A stretch of DNA of 64,000 nucleotides from Algoriphagus formosus (GCF_002807035.1 NZ_NIUC01000002.1:55469-119468); one strand, 5' to 3'. Numbered from the stretch's first letter, positions 47,601-57,467 are shown. Program-made: numbers and translations. Notes: generated by a model not told the origin, from the sequence alone.

Positions 47601-50600
47601 ATGGACATGATTTTCTTCTTCGAATCACCCCAAAAAGTAGTCTACGCAGTACAGACTCCCCAACCTTTCGCCCAGGAAGACATCCAAAAACTGAAATGGC
47701 TTTTCGGCGAAGCGACCCAAATCAATCAAGCATCTCTTTCCGGAAAATTTGCCGGTCCTAGAAAAGAAATGATCACCCCTTGGTCTACCAATGCTGTGGA
47801 GATCACGGTGAATATGGGCATTTTGGGCATCCAACGAATCGAAGAATTTTTCCCATTGAAAGAAGGGGAAGAAATCGACCCAATGCTTCAAAAGGCATAT
47901 GATGGGCTGACACAGGATATTTTCGAAATTGATTTGGAGCCAGCACCTATTCAGGCAATCACTGATATCGCTGCTTACAATAAAAAAGAGGGTCTTGCTC
48001 TGAGCGATGAAGAGGTGGCTTACCTGGAAAATGTTTCCAAACAATTGGATAGACCGCTGACTGACTCCGAGGTTTTCGGATTTTCTCAAGTGAACTCTGA
48101 GCACTGTCGACATAAGATCTTCAATGGTACTTTTATCATCGATGGAGAAGAAAAGCCAAAGACACTTTTCCAATTGATCAAGGAAACCTCCAAACAGCAT
48201 CCAAATCGTATCGTCTCGGCTTACAAGGACAATGTCGCTTTTATCCAAGGACCCAAAGCGCATCAATTCGCTCCAAAAACCCAACATCAAGCAGACTTTT
48301 TTGAGGCAAGAGAAATCGACACGGTCATTTCACTAAAAGCTGAAACACATAACTTCCCCACGACTGTAGAACCTTTCAACGGAGCTGCTACAGGTTCGGG
48401 AGGGGAAATCCGGGACAGACTTGCCGGTGGAACCGCATCGATTCCACTTGCAGGAACAGCGGTCTACATGACTTCATACCCTCGATCTGAGAAAGGTAGA
48501 ACTTGGGAAACAAATCTCCCTGAGAGACCTTGGCTCTATCAGACTCCCATGGATATTTTGATCAAAGCTTCCAATGGCGCTTCTGACTTTGGCAATAAGT
48601 TTGGTCAGCCTCTTATTTCTGGTTCACTTTTGACTTTTGAACATGAGGAAGGCGATAAGCATTTTGGTTTTGACAAGGTGATTATGCTAGCTGGCGGTAT
48701 TGGCTTCACCAATGCCAACTATGCCAAAAAAGACGAGCCAAAAGCAGGAGATCAAATCGTGGTCATGGGTGGTGACAACTACCGGATCGGAATGGGTGGG
48801 TCAGCAGTTTCCTCCCTCAATACGGGTGAAGTTTCCAGCTCTTTGGAGCTCAATGCAGTACAGCGATCGAATCCTGAGATGCAAAAGCGCGTGGCAAATG
48901 TCATTCGCGCAATGGCGGAAAGTGCTGAAAATCCAATCATTTCCATACACGATCATGGAGCAGGAGGACACTTAAACTGCCTATCAGAACTAGTCGAGTC
49001 TACCGGAGGAACGATCCATATAGATCAACTTCCAGTAGGTGACCCTACCCTATCTTCCAAGGAAATCATCGGAAATGAGTCCCAAGAACGAATGGGCTTG
49101 GTGGTTTCTAAAAAAGATATTCCTACGCTATCTCAACTTGCAGCCAGAGAACGTGCTCCTTTCTATGTAGTGGGAGAGACGACTGGCGACATGCACTTTA
49201 AATTTGAAAATCAAAAAACCGGTGAAAAACCGGTAGACTGGAACTTGGCTTACATGTTTGGATCTTCTCCAAAAACTATTTTGGAAGATCAGCATCAAAT
49301 GCCAAATCTTCAGGAAGGAGAATATAATGCAGAACTCATTCTCGGCTATATCAGAGAAGTGCTACAACTGGAAGCAGTGGCTTGCAAAGACTGGCTTACC
49401 AATAAAGTCGATCGTTCTGTAACTGGTCGAGTAGCCACGCAACAGACTGTTGGGGAAATCCAACTTCCCCTCAACGATGTGGCGGTGATGGCTTTGGATT
49501 TTAATGGCACCAAAGGAATCGCAACTTCCATCGGACATGCACCGGTGGCAGCATTGGCTGATGCCGAAGCAGGCAGTCGATTGGCTATCGCCGAAGCTTT
49601 GACCAACTTGGTTTTTGCACCTATTGAAGGAGGACTTCAGGGAGTTTCACTTAGCGCCAACTGGATGTGGCCAGCCAAGAATGCTGGAGAAAATGATCGC
49701 CTTTATCGAGCTGTTGAGGCTTGTTCTAAGTTTGCAATCGACCTGGGAATTAATATCCCGACTGGTAAGGACTCGCTTTCTATGACGCAGAAATATCCTG
49801 ACGGAAAAGTAGTTTACGCTCCGGGTACAGTGATTATTTCTACTGTCGGCGAATGCTCTGACATCAACAAAACAGTTCACGCTGCACTGAAGCCACACCA
49901 AGGCTCGAAGGTCTATTACATTGACTTTTCAAAAGATCAAGCGAAGCTGGGAGGATCTAGCTTCTATCAGACATTGAACAAAGTGGGAACTGAGTGTCCT
50001 GATATCAAGGACAGTTACTATTTCAGCCATGCTTTTATGGCTATTCAAAAGCTTATTGAGCAGGGGCTTGTATTGGCAGGACATGATATCTCTTCCGGAG
50101 GTTTGATCACAGCGCTTCTGGAAATGTGCTTCCCTAGTCCTTCGGTCGGACTTAAAGTCAAAACGGACAGATTGAAAGAAAAGGATCTTATCAAGGCTCT
50201 TTTCTCTGAGAATGCTGGTGTTTTGATTCAGATTGAGCAGGTAGAGAAAGTAAGGGCCATCTTAGATAATTATGACATCGATTACACTTCTATTGCAGAT
50301 GTGACATTGGATTCGGCTGTTTCCTTACCGGAAATAGGCTTGAAGCTAGATGTAGCCGAACTACGGGATGTATGGTTCCGCTCTTCTTACCTTCTGGATC
50401 GCAAGCAAAGTGGAGAGAAGCTTGCAAAAGACCGCTTCGACAATTACAAAAATCAAAAGCTCAGCTATCAATTTGGAAAAGATTGGACTGGAAACTTTAA
50501 AAAGTCGGGAATTGATCCTTTCAGAAAAGAAAAGGGTTCATCAAAAGCTGCAATCATCCGGGAAAAAGGAGTCAATGGAGACCGGGAGATGGCCTATTCG

Positions 50601-51284
50601 CTGTGGCTGGCAGGTTTTGAAGTGAAGGACATTCACATGACCGACTTGATTACCGGTCGCGAAGACCTCAGCGATGTACAGATGATTGTCTTCGTCGGTG
50701 GTTTCTCCAATTCCGATGTTTTAGGCTCTGCAAAGGGTTGGGCAGGTGCTTTCCTTTATAATGAAAAGGCCAAATTGGCTTTGGATAATTTCTACGCAAG
50801 ACCGGATACCCTTTCCCTCGGAGTATGTAATGGCTGTCAGCTGATGGTCGAGCTTGGTTTGGTAGGAAAAACTGACAGCTCCAAGGCAAAAATGCTGCAT
50901 AATGAAAGCCATAAATTCGAATCGGCTTTTGTGAATGTTACGATTCCTGACAATAACACTGTCATGCTTCAAGGCTTGAGTGGACAGCGTTTAGGAGTAT
51001 GGGTAGCACATGGTGAAGGTAAATTTTCCCTACCAGAACCAGAAAACGAATACCATATCGGCATGAAATACAGCCATGAAGCCTACCCTGGCAATCCCAA
51101 TGGCTCAGACTATCATGTGGCCGGAATCGCCTCCAAGGATGGCCGTCACTTGGCCATTATGCCACACATTGAGCGTAGTTTGAAGCCATGGAACTGGCCC
51201 TATTATCCTGAGCAACGTCATGATGACTTCACTCCTTGGCTGGATGCCTTTGTAGCAGCCCGCGAATGGTGTGAAAACAAATAA
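47601..51284 (+). CDS. purL: Phosphoribosylformylglycinamidine synthase, large single-chain form
   Basis: 1227 residues, the fused form that holds both the FGAM synthase (ATP-grasp-like PurM-fold halves) and a C-terminal class I glutaminase. Seen motifs: SEHCRHKIF (about 168), HNFPTTVEPFNGAATGSGGEIRD, a second half with SLSMTQK, and the glutaminase nucleophile in LGVCNGCQLM with a final HIER. It makes FGAM from FGAR, glutamine and ATP in purine synthesis. The alternative start two codons later is equally possible. It is monocistronic. Confidence 0.97.
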   Translation: MDMIFFFESPQKVVYAVQTPQPFAQEDIQKLKWLFGEATQINQASLSGKFAGPRKEMITPWSTNAVEITVNMGILGIQRIEEFFPLKEGEEIDPMLQKAYDGLTQDIFEIDLEPAPIQAITDIAAYNKKEGLALSDEEVAYLENVSKQLDRPLTDSEVFGFSQVNSEHCRHKIFNGTFIIDGEEKPKTLFQLIKETSKQHPNRIVSAYKDNVAFIQGPKAHQFAPKTQHQADFFEAREIDTVISLKAETHNFPTTVEPFNGAATGSGGEIRDRLAGGTASIPLAGTAVYMTSYPRSEKGRTWETNLPERPWLYQTPMDILIKASNGASDFGNKFGQPLISGSLLTFEHEEGDKHFGFDKVIMLAGGIGFTNANYAKKDEPKAGDQIVVMGGDNYRIGMGGSAVSSLNTGEVSSSLELNAVQRSNPEMQKRVANVIRAMAESAENPIISIHDHGAGGHLNCLSELVESTGGTIHIDQLPVGDPTLSSKEIIGNESQERMGLVVSKKDIPTLSQLAARERAPFYVVGETTGDMHFKFENQKTGEKPVDWNLAYMFGSSPKTILEDQHQMPNLQEGEYNAELILGYIREVLQLEAVACKDWLTNKVDRSVTGRVATQQTVGEIQLPLNDVAVMALDFNGTKGIATSIGHAPVAALADAEAGSRLAIAEALTNLVFAPIEGGLQGVSLSANWMWPAKNAGENDRLYRAVEACSKFAIDLGINIPTGKDSLSMTQKYPDGKVVYAPGTVIISTVGECSDINKTVHAALKPHQGSKVYYIDFSKDQAKLGGSSFYQTLNKVGTECPDIKDSYYFSHAFMAIQKLIEQGLVLAGHDISSGGLITALLEMCFPSPSVGLKVKTDRLKEKDLIKALFSENAGVLIQIEQVEKVRAILDNYDIDYTSIADVTLDSAVSLPEIGLKLDVAELRDVWFRSSYLLDRKQSGEKLAKDRFDNYKNQKLSYQFGKDWTGNFKKSGIDPFRKEKGSSKAAIIREKGVNGDREMAYSLWLAGFEVKDIHMTDLITGREDLSDVQMIVFVGGFSNSDVLGSAKGWAGAFLYNEKAKLALDNFYARPDTLSLGVCNGCQLMVELGLVGKTDSSKAKMLHNESHKFESAFVNVTIPDNNTVMLQGLSGQRLGVWVAHGEGKFSLPEPENEYHIGMKYSHEAYPGNPNGSDYHVAGIASKDGRHLAIMPHIERSLKPWNWPYYPEQRHDDFTPWLDAFVAAREWCENK

Positions 51285-51291
51285 GCAATTC

Positions 51292-51327
51292 AAACTCCTT
51301 TTTTCTACTGATAAAAGGAGTTTTTTA
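51292..51327 (+). terminator. Terminator of purL
   Basis: AAACTCCTTTT pairs with AAAAGGAGTTT around an 8-9-nt loop and leads into a T run, eight bases after the stop. Confidence 0.88.
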
Positions 51328-51408
51328 TTTTATTCTTTTAATTTTATCACACAACTAAAAATAAATTTGATTTATTTTTAGGTTTTGTTTAATTAAAATT
51401 CTTTTGAT

Positions 51409-52536
51409 ATGGATTTGTCGTCTGTGGTAAGTTTGGTCGGCACTTCATTTGGATTATTAGCTATTCTTATTGCTATTCTCAAAAAGCGAGGAGATTTTTT
51501 CAAAAAAACATCCTTTTTGGTCATGCTCATCTGTCTGACCTACTACTGCTTTATTGTTTTTATTATTGACAGTGGAAAAGCTCTCCAATTCCCGCATTTA
51601 TTTAGGACAGGTAGTCCTTTTTTTTACCTTCTACCCATCGCTATCTTATGGGTAGGCCAGGCATACCTTTTTGACAAAAAAAAGCTAAAAAGAACCGACT
51701 TCTTTTTACTTCTCATCCCCTTCATTCATATTCTAGAAAATATTCCTTTTTACCTTCAGAGTACTGCGAAGAAGGTTAGCTACTTAGAAAGTCTTATTGT
51801 AGACAGGGATCAAATCATCTACGCCAATGAAGGTTTGCTACCTACCTCTATCCATTTTGTCATCCAACTCAGTTTTGGACTGATTGTATCCGCATATCTA
51901 ATCTATTGCACTCATCAGGAAAAGACCAAAAAAAATTCATCTAACGCAGAAACCTCATGGTTGAAGGCTTTAGCTTATGTTTTTTTGGCATTTTATATTA
52001 TCGGAATTAGTCTCTTGATTTTTGACTCTCAGACTCTTCAAATCCATCAAATGGCTTCTTGGCTATTTGGAATTATGCTTGTGGTCCAATTGTTTTTTCT
52101 GTTTTTCAGGCCGGAAGTACTTTATGACATCAAAGAGTCTGAAAAAGAGAAAATCAGCATGACTCAAATCATTTCCCTGGAAGAGAATGAAGTCAACCAG
52201 TACCGACAAGCTATCGAAGAATATTTCAAAATCAATGATGATTTCCTGAATACTGAGTTTCGACAGCAGCATCTTGCAGAACATTTGAACATCCCGAAAA
52301 ACCGGCTTTCTCAAATAATCAATCAAGTCTTTGACAAAAATTTCAACCAATTGATCAATGAAAAGCGAATTGAGGTTGCGATCGAGAGACTTGAATCGAA
52401 AGCTTGGAGGAATTTGACCATCGAAGGGGTTGCGCAAATGGTAGGCTTTAAGTCAAGAACTACTTTTAATAAGGCATTCCAAGAAAAAACCGGACTCACT
52501 CCTTCTCAATTCCGAAAGCAAATGGCAAAAGCCTGA
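51409..52536 (+). CDS. Membrane-bound AraC family regulator
   Basis: 375 residues. The N-terminal two thirds (1-235) hold about seven hydrophobic helices like the 7TM part of membrane AraC proteins of Bacteroidota. The C-terminal part (about 275-375) is an AraC-type double helix-turn-helix: EHLNIPKNRLSQIIN, then a second helix pair ending VAQMVGFKSRTTFNKAFQEKTGLTPSQFR. It may bind DNA while in the membrane and sense a lipid or small ligand. The adjacent amidohydrolase gene, 123 bp downstream on the same strand, could be a target. Confidence 0.92.
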   Translation: MDLSSVVSLVGTSFGLLAILIAILKKRGDFFKKTSFLVMLICLTYYCFIVFIIDSGKALQFPHLFRTGSPFFYLLPIAILWVGQAYLFDKKKLKRTDFFLLLIPFIHILENIPFYLQSTAKKVSYLESLIVDRDQIIYANEGLLPTSIHFVIQLSFGLIVSAYLIYCTHQEKTKKNSSNAETSWLKALAYVFLAFYIIGISLLIFDSQTLQIHQMASWLFGIMLVVQLFFLFFRPEVLYDIKESEKEKISMTQIISLEENEVNQYRQAIEEYFKINDDFLNTEFRQQHLAEHLNIPKNRLSQIINQVFDKNFNQLINEKRIEVAIERLESKAWRNLTIEGVAQMVGFKSRTTFNKAFQEKTGLTPSQFRKQMAKA

Positions 52537-52658
52537 TCTTCAATCTGTTTTTTGATCAATTTTTCATTTTTGGACAAGAAAACAAGCCGGCGAGATACCT
52601 AAAGCCTTTTTTTAGCTTATCATTGAAATAGTTTTTAATTAATCCCAAAGCCTGTAAT

Positions 52659-54362
52659 ATGAAGAAGCTCAACCTTTTAATAAGTTTAATGCTACTCTTT
52701 CTTTGGTCCTGTCAAACGAAGGAGGATTCTGGATCAGCACCTGTAGTGTATTATGGTGGAGATATCCTGACCATGGAAGGCGACCAGCCTCAATATGTAG
52801 ACGCCTTGGTCATCAAAGGTGATAAAATTGATTTTGTAGGGAGCTCGGACGAAGCAATGCAAGTAGCGGGTCCCAATCATAAAATGGTCAATCTGGAAGG
52901 GAAAACGCTGCTTCCGGGTTTAATCGATGGGCATGCTCATTTTGGAAATTTTGGATTGCAGGCAGTCGGAGCGCAGTTGCTAGCCCCGCCAGACGCTACG
53001 TGTAAGGATATCCCTACGCTGATCCAATTGCTGAAGGAATGGAATACCCCGGAAAACCTGGCTCTGACAGGATGGATCTTTGGAACAGGCTTTGACGATT
53101 CCGTTTTGGAAGAGAAGCGTTTCCCGACCAGACATGACCTAGACCAAGTCAGTACAGAAGTCCCAATTATGATCACGCATATCTCGGGGCATTTTGCTGT
53201 AGTCAATTCTAAAGGACTCGAAGTCTTGGGCTTTGATGAGAATACGCCTGATCCAGAAGGTGGAATTATCCGAAGAGAAGCAGACGGAAAGACTCCGAAC
53301 GGTGTACTTGAAGAACTCGCTGCAATCCCATACATGTTAAAAGCACTCATGCCCAAAGATCAAGCAGGGGCGGACCGGTTTTTTCAGGCAGGTCAGGACA
53401 TGGCTCTTTCATTCGGATATACCACTGCACAAGAAGGCAGAGCCATGCAAAATCACGAGCTATTGGCTGCAAATGCCGAAAAAGGAGAGTTGAAAATAGA
53501 TGTAGTCAGCTACATTGATTATGCCTTTGCAGATCAATACATGGGCTCAACCTGGAATAGCAAAAATTACACGAATCATTACAGAATTGGTGGAATGAAA
53601 ATCACGCTGGATGGTTCTCCACAGGGCCGAACTGCCTGGCGTACACAACCCTACCTACTTCCTCCTGATGGAATGGGAGCTGATTACGCTGGGTATCCCG
53701 CAATCCCCGATGACGCAACAGTGCAATCTATCATGGAAAAAGGCTTCCAAAACAACTGGCAAATCTTAGTACATGCAAATGGAGATGCCGCGATTGATCA
53801 ATTGATTCGGACACTTCGTCCAAATGTAGATAAATATGGAATTGGCGATAGAAGAAACACGCTGATTCACGGCCAATATATCCGCGAGGATCAGTTGGAC
53901 TCTCTGAAGGCTTTGGATGTAGTCGCTTCACTTTTCCCCTTGCACACTTTCTATTGGGGAGACTGGCACAAGCAAATTATCGGAGATGAACTTGGAAATA
54001 AAATCAGTCCCGTCCGAACGGCCTTAAACAAAGGCGTAAAAGTCACCATTCATACCGATGCTCCGGTAGCACTTCCCAACTTAATGCGTGTCTTGTGGAC
54101 AGCTGTCAACAGAACCTCTCGATCAGGGGCCATCATTGGAGAGGGCGAAAGACTATCTCCTTATGAAGCGCTTCAGGCCATTACGATTTGGTCTGCCTAT
54201 CAGCATTTTGAAGAAGATGAAAAAGGCAGCCTGACCCAAGGCAAATTGGCAGATTTGGTCATTTTGGATAAGAATCCGCTAAAAGTTGCCCCGGATGAAA
54301 TCAAGGATATTCAAGTATTGGAGACGATCAAGGAAGGGGAGACTGTTTATAAAAAAGACTAA
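52659..54362 (+). CDS. Amidohydrolase family 3 (YtcJ-like) lipoprotein
   Basis: 567 residues. Lipobox LFLWSC with Cys18. The metal-dependent amidohydrolase barrel has H92-x-H94 (GLIDGHAHFG), lysine/histidine region THISGHFAVVNS, an H in ILVHANGDAAID and the C-terminal D in TIHTDAPVALPN. YtcJ-type proteins hydrolyse amide bonds of unknown substrates. Lipoprotein location means it works in the periplasm or at the surface. It is followed 27 bp later by an alpha/beta hydrolase gene. Confidence 0.92.
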   Translation: MKKLNLLISLMLLFLWSCQTKEDSGSAPVVYYGGDILTMEGDQPQYVDALVIKGDKIDFVGSSDEAMQVAGPNHKMVNLEGKTLLPGLIDGHAHFGNFGLQAVGAQLLAPPDATCKDIPTLIQLLKEWNTPENLALTGWIFGTGFDDSVLEEKRFPTRHDLDQVSTEVPIMITHISGHFAVVNSKGLEVLGFDENTPDPEGGIIRREADGKTPNGVLEELAAIPYMLKALMPKDQAGADRFFQAGQDMALSFGYTTAQEGRAMQNHELLAANAEKGELKIDVVSYIDYAFADQYMGSTWNSKNYTNHYRIGGMKITLDGSPQGRTAWRTQPYLLPPDGMGADYAGYPAIPDDATVQSIMEKGFQNNWQILVHANGDAAIDQLIRTLRPNVDKYGIGDRRNTLIHGQYIREDQLDSLKALDVVASLFPLHTFYWGDWHKQIIGDELGNKISPVRTALNKGVKVTIHTDAPVALPNLMRVLWTAVNRTSRSGAIIGEGERLSPYEALQAITIWSAYQHFEEDEKGSLTQGKLADLVILDKNPLKVAPDEIKDIQVLETIKEGETVYKKD

Positions 54363-54388
54363 GATCAGGAAGTAATAACTAATCATCT

Positions 54389-55315
54389 ATGTTAGCTTCA
54401 AAAGCTTCAAGAAGTATTTTTCTCCTCGTCCTCCTACTTCAAACATTCAGTTGTAAAGAGTATAATCAGAGGCAGGAACCAAATGCTCAAAAAGCACCTG
54501 CGGAGACGGGGGAAGTGAGGGGCTCGGAACCTGAGAGATCGGGGATTGCACAACTTAAAGATGCCCAGATTGAATATATCATCCAGGGAGAAGGAAGTCC
54601 CATTGTACTATTGCCAGGAGGCGGACTGAGTACGAAGTACTTAAAACCCTTAGCTGGAGAACTGTCTAGGGCAGGATATCAGACCATCCGGATTAACCCC
54701 CGGGGCGCCGGACAAAGCCGGGGATCTGCTGAAGGGGCCACCATGCATACTATGGCGGGAGATGTCATCGGCGTTCTGAAGGCCCTTGGTTTGGAAAAGG
54801 TAGATCTTGCCGGACACGCTTTCGGCAACCGGGTGGCGCGGACGGTGGAACACGATGCTCCCGAGTATGTGCGCAGCGTCATTTGCCTAGCTGCAGGCGG
54901 AGTAGTACAGCCCCAGCCTGAAGCTGCTGGAGCGCTCAAACTGGTTTTCGATCCCGGAGCTACCGAGGATGATATCCTGAACAGTATGAAATACATGGTG
55001 GGGGACACGGCTAATGCCAAAGCGAGTTGGGCTTATGTTAAAGCCTCTCGGTATCCAGCGGCCGCCGCGGTGGTGGGGGCTGCCTCGCAGACGCCACAGG
55101 ACAGCTGGTCCAGGCCATCCGGAAAAAACCCGTTCCTCATCATACAGGGAACAAATGACCAGATTGCCCCCTCAGAAAACGGTGAATTACTGAAAAAGGA
55201 ACTAGGTGATCTGGCTGATATCGTTTCCATAGAAGGCGGAGGGCACCTGATGGTGATCAATCATGCGGAAGAAACCACAGAAGTCATTTTGAATTTTCTA
55301 AGATCCAAATTTTAA
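54389..55315 (+). CDS. Alpha/beta hydrolase-fold lipoprotein with Ala at nucleophile position
   Basis: 308 residues; lipobox-like TFSC with Cys22. Fold motifs are clear: LLPGGG (oxyanion, 75-80), RGAGQSRG, and candidate acid and base residues D257 (QGTNDQ) and H286 (GGGHLM). The nucleophile elbow reads G-H-A144-F-G, codon GCT, instead of G-x-S-x-G, so ordinary serine hydrolase activity is not expected unless another residue serves. Two 60-bp samples (54841-54900 and 55021-55080) count 62 and 65 percent GC, versus 48 percent in a purL sample, a sign of recent transfer. Confidence 0.85.
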   Translation: MLASKASRSIFLLVLLLQTFSCKEYNQRQEPNAQKAPAETGEVRGSEPERSGIAQLKDAQIEYIIQGEGSPIVLLPGGGLSTKYLKPLAGELSRAGYQTIRINPRGAGQSRGSAEGATMHTMAGDVIGVLKALGLEKVDLAGHAFGNRVARTVEHDAPEYVRSVICLAAGGVVQPQPEAAGALKLVFDPGATEDDILNSMKYMVGDTANAKASWAYVKASRYPAAAAVVGAASQTPQDSWSRPSGKNPFLIIQGTNDQIAPSENGELLKKELGDLADIVSIEGGGHLMVINHAEETTEVILNFLRSKF

Positions 55316-55446
55316 TCCGATAACCAACTATTTCAAAACTTTAGAGAGGTTTCTAACCCGAAAGCTAGGCCTTTCATCCAGTGTAGGAGATTTGACTACA
55401 ATTATCAATTAATTCTCATCAACTACTCGCTAAATTTTATAAATCG

Positions 55447-56262
55447 ATGTTAAGAAAAGACCTTTTAAAGATTTCAGCTCTTCTTTTATGTATCCTTATG
55501 GCTTCGAACAGAGGTTATGCGCAAGAGCAAAACGGAGCTTCAGCTGATGATTTGGCAAAGCAACTCCAAAATCCGGTAGCAAGTCTCATCAGCGTTCCCT
55601 TTCAAAACAACTTTGACTTTGGAGTCGGTCCGAGTGATGGCTTTCGCTATACGCTAAATTTCCAGCCTGTCATTCCAATCAGTATCAGTGAGAATTGGAA
55701 TCTTATTTCTCGGGTGATCGTCCCTGTGGTTTCACAAAAAGATGTCTTTGGGGAAAGTGGGAGCCAAACTGGCCTCAGTGATGTATTGATCAGCGGCTTC
55801 TTTTCCCCCAAAGAACCCACAAGTGGAGGTTTGATTTGGGGAGTTGGCCCTGCTATTTTGGTGCCGACTGCCACCAATAACCTCCTAGGAACCGAAAAAT
55901 TCGGATTGGGCCCTACGGCAGTTGCTTTGAAACAATCAGGGATGACAAGCTTTGGAGCTTTGATCAATCACATTTGGTCGGTGGCAGGCAATGCAGACCG
56001 AGCGGATGTAAATGCCACCTTCTTTCAACCCTTTGTAGCTCAAAACTTTGCAGGAGGCAAGGCGATAACGCTAAACACTGAGCTATCTCAAAACTGGACC
56101 GCCAAAACAACCTCTGGTACTATAAATCTTGTTGGATCCAAAGTACTCATGCTGGGCAAGCAGGCCTCTCAGATTGCTATAGGCCCGCGAATTCATTATG
56201 GAGACGGCAATCCAGCAAGTTGGGGCGTTCGTGCAGTCTTTGTGCTCCTTTTCCCTAAATAA
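55447..56262 (+). CDS. Outer-membrane porin-like 'transporter' protein
   Basis: 271 residues with a signal peptide (about 1-25). The mature part is beta-rich with alternating residues and glycine turns (NFQPVIPISISENWNLISRVIVPVV, GLSDVLISGFFSP, GVGPAILVPTATN, IGPRIHYGD) and ends in Phe-Pro-Lys. It matches the barrel family often labelled transporter or neuromedin U in databases, function unknown. It is followed 4 bp later by a second, smaller barrel gene. Confidence 0.82.
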   Translation: MLRKDLLKISALLLCILMASNRGYAQEQNGASADDLAKQLQNPVASLISVPFQNNFDFGVGPSDGFRYTLNFQPVIPISISENWNLISRVIVPVVSQKDVFGESGSQTGLSDVLISGFFSPKEPTSGGLIWGVGPAILVPTATNNLLGTEKFGLGPTAVALKQSGMTSFGALINHIWSVAGNADRADVNATFFQPFVAQNFAGGKAITLNTELSQNWTAKTTSGTINLVGSKVLMLGKQASQIAIGPRIHYGDGNPASWGVRAVFVLLFPK

Positions 56263-56265
56263 AGA

Positions 56266-56805
56266 ATGGGAAGGTGGATAATGATATTGAAATTGATTTA
56301 TGGCTTTATGGCTCAGGCTTGCGGCCAAGAAATTTATCATTCTCATTCGAAGCATCAGCTTCAACTGATAGTGAGTCATACTCAGATTCACAGCAGATTG
56401 GATGCGAGTGGAGATCGAAAGTGGCAATCTCTTCCTTCTTGGGGTCTGAATTACAACTTTCAACTTTCTAACAAATGGAAAATAGGCTTTCACAATGACA
56501 TTATTGTCGAAGATTTTCAGGTAGCTTCAATCGGCAGAAACGAATCTAAGGTTTTAGACCGCAGGTACCCTATCGCTTCCGCATTAGTGTTTTCCAGAAA
56601 GCTAGGAAGACACTTTCAGCTTTTGCTGGGCCTGGGAGGAGAATTCGCCGAAAGTCAAAGTTTTCTACTATTGCGGGGAGGAGTAGAATATGGATATCAT
56701 TTTAACGAAAATTGGGAGCTCATTACCAATTTAACTAATGACTTTAAATGGAACGCCTACAACTCTTGGGCGATTGGTCTAGGAGTAACCCGCATTATTC
56801 AATAA
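56266..56805 (+). CDS. Small outer-membrane beta-barrel protein
   Basis: 179 residues. A hydrophobic start (MILKLIYGFMAQACG) could be a signal peptide; the rest is eight or so amphipathic strands, e.g. WGLNYNFQLSNKWKIGFHNDIIVEDF and LLLGLGGEF, typical of OmpA-like 8-strand barrels. The start at 56266 is 4 bp past the previous stop, so coupling to the porin-like gene is likely. No defined function. Confidence 0.7.
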   Translation: MGRWIMILKLIYGFMAQACGQEIYHSHSKHQLQLIVSHTQIHSRLDASGDRKWQSLPSWGLNYNFQLSNKWKIGFHNDIIVEDFQVASIGRNESKVLDRRYPIASALVFSRKLGRHFQLLLGLGGEFAESQSFLLLRGGVEYGYHFNENWELITNLTNDFKWNAYNSWAIGLGVTRIIQ

Positions 56806-56840
56806 CAAAGGCACACAACTGAGCAGAAGCTGTGTCACCC

Positions 56841-56876
56841 CACCCTCCCGGGAGTATTTGGGAGGGTGTTTTTTTT
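56841..56876 (+). terminator. Terminator of the two-barrel operon
   Basis: CACCCTCCC (56841-56849) pairs with GGGAGGGTG (56860-56868) across a 10-nt loop; eight T follow. Confidence 0.9.
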
Positions 56877-57136
56877 GAAGTTTGAATAGGATAAAGACTT
56901 CAATCAAATGTAGATTCCGGCACCTACCCCTGCTAGGTGTAGACAAAAATGATTAGGAAAGAGCGTAGTTTATCTGGTTTGTTCTCCCCCAATTAGATTT
57001 GTTGAATGCTTCTTAGGACTAGGTTTAGTCCTGAAAGCTGTACGGGATCAGCCAGCCCCTAATTAAACTTCAGAGCTGCTGAGAAGATCCTAAGAGTAGA
57101 AGAGTAATTAATATAAGGGAAATCAAGAATATCTAA
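56877..57136. other. Intergenic region upstream of peptide array
   Basis: No ORF of coding character was found in this 260-bp stretch. It holds a perfect 7-bp hairpin AGGACTA/TAGTCCT (57015-57032) and a GC-patch CGGCACCTACCCC. It lacks the half C39 sequence that precedes the other two repeat copies. Confidence 0.5.
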
Positions 57137-57259
57137 TTCAGTAAAAACTTACTGAAAATTAGAAATATCTTACTAGGCATTGGCTAAATAAGCAAATAAT
57201 TTGGGAACTAATCGATTGGAGGTACCGATCGAGTCTTTTAACCATAATTACTATTTTTT
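57137..57259 (+). repeat. Leader-upstream element, copy 1
   Basis: A 123-bp sequence that recurs at 58895-59016 and 61917-62039, each time ending at a peptide start codon. It begins with CAGTAA-N4-TTACTG (57139-57154), a perfect operator-like palindrome, and includes CGATTGG/CCGATCG (57213-57231), an RNA-hairpin-like stem with one G-U pair. Copies 1 and 3 differ at five positions by my count. Similarity to the other copies begins sharply at TTCAGTAA. Confidence 0.85.
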
Positions 57260-57454
57260 ATGAAAAAGTTAAGTTTAGAAATGCTCCGACTCAGCACTGA
57301 CGAAGTCTTGGAAAGAAGTCAAATGAAAAAGATTACCGGGGGTTATGGGGGAGGTGTCGGATGTCTTGATATGAAATGTGGACGAAGCATCCAGGCAATG
57401 TTTGCTGCGCACAAACCTCTTGTTATGATCTTACAAGCGGTTTTTGTAAGTTAA
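57260..57454 (+). CDS. Double-glycine leader peptide 1, apparently frameshifted core
   Basis: 64 residues in the open frame. The leader (1-28) ends KKITGG and is nearly the same as in peptides 2 and 3. The GG motif is the cleavage site used by C39-type export peptidases. The core in this frame has only Cys35 and Cys40 and turns hydrophobic. Reading the -1 frame from about 57370 onward instead gives a tail with CC, C and C (codons from 57403) and a stop at 57457-57459. That restores six Cys, like peptide 2. A one-base deletion, decay or sequencing error is likely. Leaders of this kind mark natural product/bacteriocin-like precursors in Bacteroidota. Confidence 0.8.
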   Translation: MKKLSLEMLRLSTDEVLERSQMKKITGGYGGGVGCLDMKCGRSIQAMFAAHKPLVMILQAVFVS

Positions 57455-57467
57455 ATTGAATTTAATC

